Source of the DNA: Bacteroidota bacterium
GTDB lineage: Bacteria > Bacteroidota > Bacteroidia > Cytophagales > Cyclobacteriaceae
NCBI GenBank assembly: GCA_018267275.1
Contig: JAFDYV010000009.1
Coordinates: 372,001-436,000 of the forward strand
Direction of reading: 5' to 3'
Length of the DNA stretch: 64,000 nucleotides
Below the pieces are notes generated by a model that saw only the letters and a list, made by a program, of their open reading frames with translations, had not been told where the DNA came from and did no database searches. The translations under genes were made by a program, and so were the position numbers. Positions 7,565 to 15,758 of the stretch are shown piece after piece; position 1 is the stretch's first letter, and each line of letters opens with the position of its first letter.

Positions 7565-9184
7565 ATGAGCGATTTTTTATCTACCCTCTTCCCCGCAGAA
7601 AAAGACATCCCAACTCAATACAACTTACCAGCCTTTCAAGAGCAACGCGAATACTTGATTAATGGCGAATTAAAAATTTGGCGAGGCACTTTAAATCAAG
7701 TAGCGAGTCCTGTGTTTCTCAAAGTAGGGGACGGATATCAGCAAAAAATAATCGGAAGCACTCCCTTACTCACCAAGCTTGAAGCTTTGCAGGCACTAGA
7801 CGCTGCAGTGAAGGCTTACGACCTCGGTCATGGTGCGTGGCCTACCATGAGCGTGACCGAACGCATCGAACATGTAGAAAAGTTTTTGAAAGCCATGCGC
7901 CTAAGGCGCGATGAGGTAGTAAAGCTACTCATGTGGGAGATTGGCAAGTCGCTGAAAGATTCGGAGAAAGAATTTGACCGTACGTGCGATTACATTAACG
8001 ACACTATTAAAGCACTCAAAGACCTCGATCGCAATTCGGCAAAGTTGGTGGAAGAGCAGGGTTTTATGGCACAAATTAGAAGGGTACCATTGGGTGTTGC
8101 GTTGTGCATGGGACCATTCAATTATCCGCTCAACGAAACGTTTACTACGTTGATACCCGCGCTTATCATGGGCAACACGGTGGTGTTTAAACCTGCCAAG
8201 TACGGAGTGTTGTTAATTCGTCCGCTGTTGGAAGCATTTCGTGATAGTTTCCCTGCGGGCGTTATCAACATCATTTACGGAAGAGGGCGCGATACGGTGG
8301 GCGCGCTGATGGAGACTGGAAAGATTGATGTCTTTGCTTTCATCGGCACCAACAAAGGAGCAAACGATTTGAAAAAATTGCACCCGAAACCCCATCGGTT
8401 GAAATCTATTTTGGGATTGGATGCGAAGAACCCAGCCATTGTGTTGGCCGATGCCGACATCGATAATGCGGTTACCGAATGCATCACGGGCTCACTTTCG
8501 TTTAATGGCCAGCGATGCACGGCTCTGAAAATTTTGTTTGTGCATCAATCCATCGTTGAAAAGTTTACACAAAAATTTTTAGCGGAAGTAAAAAAGTTAA
8601 AACCCGGAATGCCATGGGATTCAGGCGTTGGCCTCACGCCATTACCCGAGCCAGGCAAAACCGATTACCTAAAAGGATTGGTGGACAATGCCAAAGCAAA
8701 TGGGGCAAATGTGTTGAATGAAAATGGTGGTGAGATGTTTCATTCGTTCTTCTACCCTGCGGTGGTCTATCCTGTAAATGAAAAAATGAATTTGTACCAC
8801 GAAGAGCAATTTGGTCCCGTGGTGCCGATTGTTCCGTTCAGCGATGAGAAAGAAGCCATTGATTATGTGGTGAACTCCAACTTTGGGCAGCAGGTGAGCA
8901 TCTTCGGCAACGACTCTAAAAAACTAGCGATGCTGATGGATGCGTTTGTGAATCAAGTTGGGCGCATTAACGTAAATACCCAAAGCCAGCGCGGGCCTGA
9001 TACCTTTCCCTTCAACGGGCGAAAAGACTCAGCCGAAGGAACATTATCCGTGGCTGATGCCTTGCGTGTGTTCTCCATGCGCACCATTGTGGCCGCCAAG
9101 AGCACCGATGCAAACAAGCAAATCATCTCGCAAATCATCAAAAACCGCGAGTCGGCATTTTTGAGTACGGATTATATTTTTTAG
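7565..9184 (+). CDS. gapN: NADP-dependent non-phosphorylating glyceraldehyde-3-phosphate dehydrogenase
   Basis: This 539-residue aldehyde-dehydrogenase-superfamily enzyme oxidises glyceraldehyde-3-phosphate directly to 3-phosphoglycerate, yielding NADPH. The start at ATG 7565 (MSDFLSTLFP) is preferred over an upstream in-frame start at 7421 that would read through low-quality leader. Landmarks are GPFNYPLNETF and VFKPAKYG (NADP-binding fold), the catalytic cysteine C318 in FNGQRCTALK, the glutamate-loop region LGLDAKNPAIV and the GapN-type C-terminus PFNGRKDSAEGTLSV. The last 26 codons are repeated 161 bp downstream (9268-9345). Confidence 0.9.
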   Translation: MSDFLSTLFPAEKDIPTQYNLPAFQEQREYLINGELKIWRGTLNQVASPVFLKVGDGYQQKIIGSTPLLTKLEALQALDAAVKAYDLGHGAWPTMSVTERIEHVEKFLKAMRLRRDEVVKLLMWEIGKSLKDSEKEFDRTCDYINDTIKALKDLDRNSAKLVEEQGFMAQIRRVPLGVALCMGPFNYPLNETFTTLIPALIMGNTVVFKPAKYGVLLIRPLLEAFRDSFPAGVINIIYGRGRDTVGALMETGKIDVFAFIGTNKGANDLKKLHPKPHRLKSILGLDAKNPAIVLADADIDNAVTECITGSLSFNGQRCTALKILFVHQSIVEKFTQKFLAEVKKLKPGMPWDSGVGLTPLPEPGKTDYLKGLVDNAKANGANVLNENGGEMFHSFFYPAVVYPVNEKMNLYHEEQFGPVVPIVPFSDEKEAIDYVVNSNFGQQVSIFGNDSKKLAMLMDAFVNQVGRINVNTQSQRGPDTFPFNGRKDSAEGTLSVADALRVFSMRTIVAAKSTDANKQIISQIIKNRESAFLSTDYIF

Positions 9185-9213
9185 AGTAACGTCATTGAGC
9201 TAAACGTAGGGGT

Positions 9214-9259
9214 AGGTGTCCTACACCTAATGGCTGCGCATAAGAGGTGTGGGACACCT
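9214..9259. repeat. REP-like double palindrome between gapN and its duplicated tail
   Basis: AGGTGT-CCT-ACACCT (9214-9228) and AGGTGT-GGG-ACACCT (9245-9259) are each palindromic with 6-bp arms. They also pair with each other over 15 bp with one G-U wobble, around a 16-base loop. The cruciform-capable layout is like REP/BIME elements. There is no T-run, so it is not a canonical terminator. No associated transposase is in the window. Confidence 0.65.
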
Positions 9260-9267
9260 TGTCGTTA

Positions 9268-9345
9268 GATGCCAACAAGCAAATCATTTCGCAAATCATC
9301 AAAAACCGCGAGTCGGCTTTTTTGAGTATGGATTATATTTTTTAG
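9268..9345 (+). pseudogene. Remnant of a second gapN 3' end (26 codons)
   Basis: These 78 bases repeat 9107-9184 (the last 25 codons plus stop of gapN) without gaps and with four mismatches. Read in the gapN frame the changes are GCA to GCC, ATC to ATT, GCA to GCT (all silent) and ACG to ATG (Thr to Met). Identity stops exactly after the stop codon on one side and at the GAT codon on the other. The silent bias suggests this copy diverged while part of an intact gapN, then arrived by recombination, rather than by recent local duplication. It directly abuts the stop codon of the minus-strand gene ending at 9346. Confidence 0.75.
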
Positions 9346-10770
9346 TTAACGCTTTTGAGAATTTTCTTTTAGTTTTTCCCAATCAACTTCACTGTAAAAA
9401 ACAATATTGACAGGATAGCGTTGCGATACTTTTTTATAGAAGGCGTTGTCATTGAAATATGATTGGCTAAAGGAATATCTCCGCTTCAGTTCTTTACTTG
9501 CATACTCCGTTTTTTTAGAATTATTAGCCAGCAAAAGAACATCCAGCACATGGATGAAGCTTTCATAATTCGAAAATTCATCGAAAGTAATCAGAAGAAT
9601 GGCCTTATCATCTCTTTCATAGTGCTGAATAGTGCTATCATACAATTGAAGTCTATTCAATTTTGTCTTGTTAAAAATGATTTCATTTTTCAGCAACCTA
9701 ACTTGCGAAAAATACCTCTTTCCCTGAAAGATTGAAAACATCTTGCCACAGTTTTGATATACCTGTGGGGGTCCAAGTGTGTCTGATTCGCAGGGAAGTG
9801 GAAGGTAAAAAGGTATTCCCCAATTTTCATAACTAGTGGTCAAGAAAATTGTGCGTTGATTTGTATTTGCCAAAACCCTAAATGCTCTATTGACATCACA
9901 CATTTTAGCATCTTTTGATATCACTAATTTTGCTGAATTTGGATTGCAGTCATTACAATTTTTGAAATCTAATATGTATTTAGTCAAATTCAGCTCGGAT
10001 AACTCAACTGTTGGCCCACTACCCACAACGCGCAATGAATCTTTTTTTGAGTTACTACGAGTACCCAAATACAGATTTATAGGAACATAATTCCGAAAAT
10101 CAAATCTCCTTCCAATCTCGGACTTCGGTGTCTTAATATCATAATTGAAAGCAACTGAGGAGTTTCTAATGACTTGATTCGCGCCTCTAAAAAAAACGAA
10201 CGATGTTAAACTCAATGATATAGAAATAAAAAGGTAGGCTAAACCAAAAAGATTTCTAATCAGTCTTCCGTTAGCAAAATTTAAAGAAAACTTATTCCAC
10301 TGAGAATAAAACAAGACTGCTATACCAATCAAAAACATGTACCAGTAGTCAAAAAGTTTGAAATCAACAGCAACAATCGGAAACATCAAAGCGAACAGGA
10401 CGCTCATCTTGCTTAACCAATAAATAGAAAACCAAATCAAGCTCGATTGGCTTGTGTTAATCTGGTTTCTAAGGTGCGAACCAATTCTTGGCTTTTGATG
10501 AGTTTGCGTCAAAATCTCAACGCACTTGGAGCCACCTAGTAGGCAGCAAATGAGGGCAATAACGAAGTTGTAAAAAAGGATTTCAGCGTCACTAAGAATG
10601 ATTCGACTATCTTGTTCTGAGCTATAGAAACTCAATCGAATCATTTCCCGCATTCCAACCACCAGAAAGAAGGAAAAAGTGGAATACCCGAATCCAACTA
10701 AAATAGATACCCAAAAGTGAATTTTCGGAGGGCTAAAATTTACTCTTTCCTTAATTTTTAAGAATCTCAT
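9346..10770 (-). CDS. Membrane protein of unknown function with a large extracytoplasmic domain
   Basis: I do not recognise this 474-residue protein. It has about five hydrophobic segments in residues 15-200 (for example WVSILVGFGYSTFSFFLVVG and LFGLAYLFISISLSLTSFVFF), then a long soluble C-terminal part (about 205-474). Within it, KLVISKDAKMCDVNRAF and AILLITFDEFSNYESF, each followed by a helix and strand, loosely recall the periplasmic fold of ExbD/TolR proteins; this is only an impression. The gene is visibly more AT-rich than its neighbours, with more ATA and AAA codons, and abuts the gapN tail remnant. Horizontal transfer is plausible. Confidence 0.7.
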   Translation of the reverse strand: MRFLKIKERVNFSPPKIHFWVSILVGFGYSTFSFFLVVGMREMIRLSFYSSEQDSRIILSDAEILFYNFVIALICCLLGGSKCVEILTQTHQKPRIGSHLRNQINTSQSSLIWFSIYWLSKMSVLFALMFPIVAVDFKLFDYWYMFLIGIAVLFYSQWNKFSLNFANGRLIRNLFGLAYLFISISLSLTSFVFFRGANQVIRNSSVAFNYDIKTPKSEIGRRFDFRNYVPINLYLGTRSNSKKDSLRVVGSGPTVELSELNLTKYILDFKNCNDCNPNSAKLVISKDAKMCDVNRAFRVLANTNQRTIFLTTSYENWGIPFYLPLPCESDTLGPPQVYQNCGKMFSIFQGKRYFSQVRLLKNEIIFNKTKLNRLQLYDSTIQHYERDDKAILLITFDEFSNYESFIHVLDVLLLANNSKKTEYASKELKRRYSFSQSYFNDNAFYKKVSQRYPVNIVFYSEVDWEKLKENSQKR

Positions 10771-10803
10771 GCGTTTATCTAATGCTCATAGCGAGGCAAA
10801 GTC

Positions 10804-10820
10804 ACCAAATTTAGTTTGGT
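10804..10820. promoter_or_regulatory. Palindrome overlapping a possible minus-strand -7 box
   Basis: ACCAAA (10804-10809) and TTTGGT (10815-10820) form an inverted repeat with a 5-base centre, 34 bases upstream of the minus-strand start at 10770. On the minus strand 10813-10806 reads TAAATTTG, a match to TAnnTTTG; no TTG element is at the right distance. The site could be an operator in the divergent spacer (10771-10901). Confidence 0.35.
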
Positions 10821-10901
10821 AATGTAGTTAAAAACCACCCCTCACTTTTCCAAGCAACTCATCTCTCCTTTGCTTACATTCACATTCTAATTCTTATCAC
10901 C

Positions 10902-11366
10902 ATGGCAACGTATCAATTGCAAATCAATGGAAAGACATTACAAGCCGATGTAGAACCCGATACCCCACTGCTGTGGGTGTTGCGCGATTCGCTGGGCTTG
11001 CTCGGTACCAAGTATGGTTGCGGCATCGGACAGTGCGGTGCTTGCACCGTGCACATCAACGGCACTGCGGTGCGCTCGTGCTCGTTGCCGGTATCGGCCA
11101 TCGGCACTAAAAAAGTGACCACGATTGAAGGGCTTTCGGAAAAAGGCAATCACCCCGTGCAGCAGGCGTGGGACGAAGTGGATGTGGCGCAGTGTGGGTA
11201 TTGTCAAGCCGGACAAATCATGACGGCTGCCGCGCTGCTGGCCAAAAACCCAAAGCCATCTTCAGAGCAAATTGACACGGCCATGAATGCGAATCTTTGT
11301 AGGTGCGGCACGTATCACCGCATTCGCGAGGCTGTGGTGGTGGCATCGAATAAGATAACAAAATAA
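10902..11366 (+). CDS. iorA: Molybdenum hydroxylase small subunit, [2Fe-2S] ferredoxin type
   Basis: This 154-residue protein carries both [2Fe-2S] sites of xanthine-oxidase-family small subunits. The plant-ferredoxin cluster uses C40, C45, C48 and C60 ([13 protein letters not shown] ... RSC). The helical-domain cluster uses C98, C101, C133 and C135 (CGYCQAGQ ... CRCGTY). It passes electrons from the molybdenum site of the partner encoded next (IorB). Isoquinoline 1-oxidoreductase is the named member; here the real substrate, an N-heterocycle or aldehyde, is unknown. The gap to iorB holds a strong hairpin. Confidence 0.93.
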   Translation: MATYQLQINGKTLQADVEPDTPLLWVLRDSLGLLGTKYGCGIGQCGACTVHINGTAVRSCSLPVSAIGTKKVTTIEGLSEKGNHPVQQAWDEVDVAQCGYCQAGQIMTAAALLAKNPKPSSEQIDTAMNANLCRCGTYHRIREAVVVASNKITK

Positions 11367-11380
11367 TTTTTTTGTCTCCC

Positions 11381-11413
11381 TGAGCTAGACGAAGGCGGTT
11401 TTCGTCAAGCTCA
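11381..11413. repeat. Intercistronic palindrome between iorA and iorB
   Basis: TGAGCTAGACGAA (11381-11393) pairs with TTCGTCAAGCTCA (11401-11413), 12 of 13 positions, around a 7-base loop. The pattern resembles the dispersed CCTGAGC-x-x-GTCGAAGG family of bacterial repeats. In mRNA it could stabilise the upstream message or change the iorA:iorB ratio. Confidence 0.65.
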
Positions 11414-11433
11414 AACTGACAATCATTTTTAAA

Positions 11434-13602
11434 ATGAAAAATATGGAAACAATTGAAAAAACCAGTAGGCGGAATTTTTTGAAAATAGCCGCACTCTCGA
11501 GTGGCGGATTGGTACTGGGCTTCCATTGGAGCGACAGTGCCGCTGCAACTTTCAAGGTTGTGAAAGATGAAGCAATGCTGAGCGAGCACAACTTCAATAG
11601 CTATTTGTCTATCTCCACAGACGACATCATCACAATATTTTCTCCCAACCCCGAGTTGGGGCAAAACATCAAAACTTCATTCCCGATGATTGTGGCCGAA
11701 GAGTTAGATGCGGATTGGAGCAAGGTGAAAGTGTTACAAGCCGCGCTCGACACCAAAAAATACGAGCGACAACTGACAGGCGGCAGCGGTGCCATTCCAC
11801 ATTCGTGGGAACGCTTGCGCAAAGCAGGTGCCACGGCCAGACATTTGTTGGTAGAAGCGGCCGCGAAAAAATGGAATGCTGCTTCCTTAGCATTGGTGAC
11901 GGAAAATGGAAGAGTCATTGACAAAGCAAATAATCGTTCACTCAGCTATGGAGAGTTGGTGACGGATGCGGCTAGGATTGCTGTACCTGCCGATGTAAAA
12001 TTGAAAGACAAAAAGGATTTCAAAATCATTGGCAAAGCGATAAAGAATGTAGAGAACGAGGCCATCTTTACAGGCAAGCCGTTATTTGGTTTGGATTTTT
12101 ATCGCGAGGGGATGTTGCATGCCATGGTTCAGCGACCCGTTGGATTTGGCATGAAAATAAAATCGGTCGACAGTGCGGCTGCGAAGGCTGTGCCGGGCAT
12201 CATCGATATTGTGCAATTCAAAAACAATGTGGCCGTGGTAGGTAAATCTACCTGGCAAATCATTAAAGCGCGCAAACTACTCAAAGTCGAGTACGAACCA
12301 GAAGGCACTGTTGAAAGTACCGCTGACCACGATAGACTTTTTAAAGAGTTGCTGAATAGCAAAGACGCCACGGTGCGCAGAAAAGATGGCGATGTGGATG
12401 CTGCTTTTAAAACGGCCGCGAAGGTAGTCTCGAAAGAATATCAATGTCCTTTCATTCCTCACAATCCGCTGGAGCCCATGAATTTTTTTGCGCACGTGCG
12501 GCCAAATGGCGTGGAGCTAATCGGCCCCACGCAAACACCCGACCGTGCGCGCGGTGAAGTCGCTAAGCTTTTAAACATTGACCCGGAAAAAATAACAGTC
12601 GAAATTACCCGATTGGGTGGCGGCTTTGGCAGAAGGTTATACACAGATTATGTTTTGGAAGCAGCCGAGCTTTCCAGCATTTTAAAAGCACCTGTAAAAG
12701 TTACTTGGCTGCGAGAAGATGACATGAGTGGTGGCACGTATCGCCCTGCGGTGCGCTATCGGTTTGAAGCAGCATTGGATGCCAGCGGAAACTTGGTTGG
12801 GTATAAGTTGAGAGGTGTGGGCATGAACTCCGGCAACCCCACGCGCGAAGATAACTTTCCTTCGGGAGCGGTAGAGAATTTGTTGATTGACTCTGTGGAA
12901 CATAAGTCGAGCATCACCACGGGTGCGTGGCGCGCGCCCATCACCAATTTTTTGGCGTATGCCGAGCAAGCGTTTTTAGATGAAGTGGCGCTGGAAGCCA
13001 AGCAAGACCCTGTTCAGTTTCGACTAAACCTTTTGGAGAAAGCAAAAAAAACACCGACCGGTGCAATCAAGTACGATATCGACCGAATGAAGGCAGTGAT
13101 TGAATTAGCGGCTGAAAAAGCAAACTGGGGCAAAAAGAAAAATGTAGCGCAGGGGTTCAGTGTTTATTTCTCGCACCGATCGTATGTGGCGCAAGTGGCG
13201 GAAGTCGAAATCAAAAACGGAAAACCTACGCTGCAAAAAATCACTGCGGCAGCCGATTGTGGCGTGGTAGTAAATCTAAGTGGCGCCATGCAACAAGTGC
13301 GTGGTGGTATTGTAGATGGACTCGGTCATGCGTTCTACGGAAACCTAACTTTCAAAAATGGCGAACCCGAGCAAAAGAACTTCAATACCTATCGATTGAT
13401 TCGGTTGAAAGAGATTCCCGAAATTGATGTACACTTCGTGAACAACGGCATTGACCCCACCGGGTTGGGCGAACCCGCGTTGCCACCAACAGGCGGTGCC
13501 GTGGCGAATGCATTCTTCAAAGCCACCGGCAAGCGATTGTACAATCAGCCGTTCTTTAAGCAGGATGCGCTAGAGGGTGTGCAGTTAGGGACGAAGGGGT
13601 GA
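11434..13602 (+). CDS. iorB: Molybdopterin-binding large subunit of an IorB-type dehydrogenase
   Basis: The 722-residue protein opens with a twin-arginine signal (SRRNFLKIAALSSGG), so the folded cofactor-loaded complex should be exported. It belongs to the xanthine dehydrogenase large-subunit family. TRLGGGFGRR (about residues 390-399) is the Gly-rich cofactor loop, and GLGEPALPPTGG near the C-terminus holds the conserved active-site glutamate. Starts at 11434 and 11443 are both possible. With IorA it forms a two-subunit hydroxylase; an electron-accepting cytochrome and XdhC-type maturation gene, often nearby, are not in the window. The next reading frame opens near its stop, but that gene's likely start is 33 bp further on. 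Confidence 0.92.
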   Translation: MKNMETIEKTSRRNFLKIAALSSGGLVLGFHWSDSAAATFKVVKDEAMLSEHNFNSYLSISTDDIITIFSPNPELGQNIKTSFPMIVAEELDADWSKVKVLQAALDTKKYERQLTGGSGAIPHSWERLRKAGATARHLLVEAAAKKWNAASLALVTENGRVIDKANNRSLSYGELVTDAARIAVPADVKLKDKKDFKIIGKAIKNVENEAIFTGKPLFGLDFYREGMLHAMVQRPVGFGMKIKSVDSAAAKAVPGIIDIVQFKNNVAVVGKSTWQIIKARKLLKVEYEPEGTVESTADHDRLFKELLNSKDATVRRKDGDVDAAFKTAAKVVSKEYQCPFIPHNPLEPMNFFAHVRPNGVELIGPTQTPDRARGEVAKLLNIDPEKITVEITRLGGGFGRRLYTDYVLEAAELSSILKAPVKVTWLREDDMSGGTYRPAVRYRFEAALDASGNLVGYKLRGVGMNSGNPTREDNFPSGAVENLLIDSVEHKSSITTGAWRAPITNFLAYAEQAFLDEVALEAKQDPVQFRLNLLEKAKKTPTGAIKYDIDRMKAVIELAAEKANWGKKKNVAQGFSVYFSHRSYVAQVAEVEIKNGKPTLQKITAAADCGVVVNLSGAMQQVRGGIVDGLGHAFYGNLTFKNGEPEQKNFNTYRLIRLKEIPEIDVHFVNNGIDPTGLGEPALPPTGGAVANAFFKATGKRLYNQPFFKQDALEGVQLGTKG

Positions 13603-13634
13603 TTTTGTTTGGTGACGGTGTTCGAAAAAACTTT

Positions 13635-14297
13635 ATGAAGATTGGTGTAACCCTTGGAACAATTTTGCTTTTTGTTCTATCCACTGGGTCATCATTTTGT
13701 CAACGACAATTGACGAAAGAAGAAATTCTTAAAACTATAAAAGCATTTGAGAATCCAGTTAATAAAGACTCTCTATTTGGATTTGAAATTCACAGTCAGA
13801 CAAGAGTGACTTTGGATAAATTATTGACAAGTGGAGTCGACACCTTGGTGGTTTATTCAGTGAGTTACCCCGGATATTACCAATTAAAGCGTGATACATG
13901 TTCCACGATGTATCCAGTTGAAACATATTTCTTTGTCAGACGAACAGGAAAAGATTTTATTAAGACAGTGAACGGGAAATGTGAAGTGGTACAACAGGAA
14001 ACAGATGACAAAGTGATTAAGTTCACTTTAGAAAATTTCTCAAAATTGTTTGAAGATTTCTTCATGAAGGTAACCTTTAGTGCTGTTTTGGATAATGGGA
14101 AATTACGCATGTCAGGCGGGGCAATCGACCACGAACCGAACTACGAGATTCTTCTTCAGGTTAGTGACAAGTTCAAATACTTCAGATTTACCGACAGCGA
14201 ACTAACGAATAAAAGTAGCTTGTTTTACGAGCATAATCAAAACCTAACTTCTTACAAGCTATTTGAACTGATTAGAACTCAAATAAAAAAGGATTGA
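13635..14297 (+). CDS. Secreted protein of unknown function
   Basis: I do not recognise this 220-residue protein. ATG 13635 gives a good signal peptide (MKIGVTLGTILLFVLSTGSSFCQ); an in-frame ATG at 13599 would add a polar leader and is less likely. The mature part is mixed alpha/beta with few cysteines (RDTCSTMYP, NGKCEV) that could form a disulphide. It is more AT-rich than iorB. It follows iorB closely but no functional link is evident. The following 150-bp spacer holds a weak inverted repeat, AAATCCC/GGGATTT (14377-14398), and nothing else I can support. Confidence 0.65.
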   Translation: MKIGVTLGTILLFVLSTGSSFCQRQLTKEEILKTIKAFENPVNKDSLFGFEIHSQTRVTLDKLLTSGVDTLVVYSVSYPGYYQLKRDTCSTMYPVETYFFVRRTGKDFIKTVNGKCEVVQQETDDKVIKFTLENFSKLFEDFFMKVTFSAVLDNGKLRMSGGAIDHEPNYEILLQVSDKFKYFRFTDSELTNKSSLFYEHNQNLTSYKLFELIRTQIKKD

Positions 14298-14447
14298 AAA
14301 TTACCTGCTTACAGTACTATTCTTGTCACAAAACAGCCGATAGAAAAATTTCAGGGAGTTGTTCATGCAAAAAGTCAAATCCCCCTTTCAAGGGATTTCA
14401 ATAAAATAGAAAACAACTAACTTTCTACTTCAAAAAATCATCCACTC

Positions 14448-15608
14448 ATGAAAAAATTATCGACTGCCCTCATCATAATTTGTTGTGTTATGAATGGCCA
14501 CGCCCAAGGGTTACTCAACAAAGTAAAAGCCAAGGCCGCGCAAGAAGTAAATAAAATTGAAAACGCTGCCACGAGTAATAACGCCACTTCGGGCAACAAG
14601 CTCAGTGCCAACGTCACGCGCACCGTGGTGACAACACTGAACGAAGGCGAGCGATTTGATTACCAAGAAAGCTGCATCGATTTGGGTTCATCACTCAACC
14701 AAATCGAGTTTGTGCTGAGAAGTGGCGGGAAATGTTTCAGCTTCAAGAACGGAACCCGTACACCGATTCCTTGCCCCTCAGGCGGATGCGCTTCAAAACC
14801 GAATTGCAGCTACCAAGTTTTACGCAGGGTGTCTGCAGACGAAGAGGTAAACAAGTACCTCGTGAAAGAAGCGGGCACTCCCCAGCAAATGCCTGGGTTG
14901 AGCGCTGAGCAACTTAAAATGATGGAGTCGATGATGACCAAAGAGCAAATTGCAGAAATGAAAAAAAGTATGGCTGAAGGGCAAAAAGCCATGCAGGAAT
15001 CTAACTTCATGCTTTCCATCAACTTCGGAGGCAAAAAATATGGCCCTTACAAGTTCATCGACTTTTACTTAAACAGCAACAACAAAATCTTTTGTGCCGT
15101 TGTAGGTGATGAAAGTTATAACTATAAAGTGATCTCTTCTGTTTCCACCAAAAGCATCGACCTAAAACAAAATTTACCCGCTTCACCTCCACTAATATCG
15201 CCCGATGGCACCGAATTTGGGCAAGTCATCATCAACCCCCAAACACAACAAAATGAATTGCTGACGGCTTCGGGAAAAAAATATACAGTGTCCGGCACTT
15301 ACGGCAATCAAAAAGCTTGGTTTACACTTGGCAACCATGTGGCCAATTTATCAGACACGCAATTGTTCTTGGATGGTAAAGCTGTGAAAACTTTTGAAAA
15401 CGCCATGAACATTGAACCATGCGATGTGTTTGTAGGTGCGGACGGAAAGAGCGTAACTACCATTGTAGAAAACAAAATTTTGTTTGCCGATGGCGACACC
15501 TATGCCTACCCCATGGCGCTTGGCATCTACAAAGAAGCGAGTGGCAACTTCTTCAAATGGCTGGCGCTAGAAGGTAAAGAGTTGGTGCTTTATAAGAAGC
15601 CGAATTAG
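14448..15608 (+). CDS. Secreted protein of unknown function
   Basis: This 386-residue protein has a signal peptide (MKKLSTALIIICCVMNGHAQ). The mature N-terminus GLLNKVKAKAAQEVNKIENAA is helical and lysine/alanine rich. A cysteine-containing segment (CFSFKNG ... CPSGGCASKPNC) follows at about residues 95-125, then a helix rich in Met/Lys/Glu, then a series of short beta-strands (for example ISPDGTEFGQVI, LFLDGKAVKTF, KILFADGDTYAYP). The spacing of strands suggests a beta-propeller-like or repeated beta fold, but I cannot assign a family. Confidence 0.6.
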   Translation: MKKLSTALIIICCVMNGHAQGLLNKVKAKAAQEVNKIENAATSNNATSGNKLSANVTRTVVTTLNEGERFDYQESCIDLGSSLNQIEFVLRSGGKCFSFKNGTRTPIPCPSGGCASKPNCSYQVLRRVSADEEVNKYLVKEAGTPQQMPGLSAEQLKMMESMMTKEQIAEMKKSMAEGQKAMQESNFMLSINFGGKKYGPYKFIDFYLNSNNKIFCAVVGDESYNYKVISSVSTKSIDLKQNLPASPPLISPDGTEFGQVIINPQTQQNELLTASGKKYTVSGTYGNQKAWFTLGNHVANLSDTQLFLDGKAVKTFENAMNIEPCDVFVGADGKSVTTIVENKILFADGDTYAYPMALGIYKEASGNFFKWLALEGKELVLYKKPN

Positions 15609-15618
15609 TCAAATGGTC

Positions 15619-15724
15619 TCCCTCACCCATTGCGATTTTTCGTTAACGCAGTGCATCAATGCCCTCTCCCGAGGGAGAGGGCAGCACAGACTTATCAGGA
15701 TTCAAATGTTTTTTGGGTGAGGGG
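15619..15724. repeat. Nested inverted-repeat element (REP/MITE-like)
   Basis: Outer arms CCCTCACCCA (15620-15629) and TGGGTGAGGG (15714-15723) are perfect complements. Inside lies a perfect palindrome with 10-bp arms, GCCCTCTCCC (15661-15670) and GGGAGAGGGC (15673-15682). The whole unit is about 106 bp and fills the spacer between two genes. Similar CCCTCACCC/CCCTCTCCC modules are dispersed repeats in other bacteria. Confidence 0.7.
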
Positions 15725-15758
15725 ATATCAGACTTTTGTTGAAACACCGTGTGAAGTC

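Noticed and set aside
9107..9345. The 78-bp repeats as target duplications of an insertion sequence
   Set aside because: They are far longer than usual target duplications, carry differences, and no transposase or terminal repeats lie between them.
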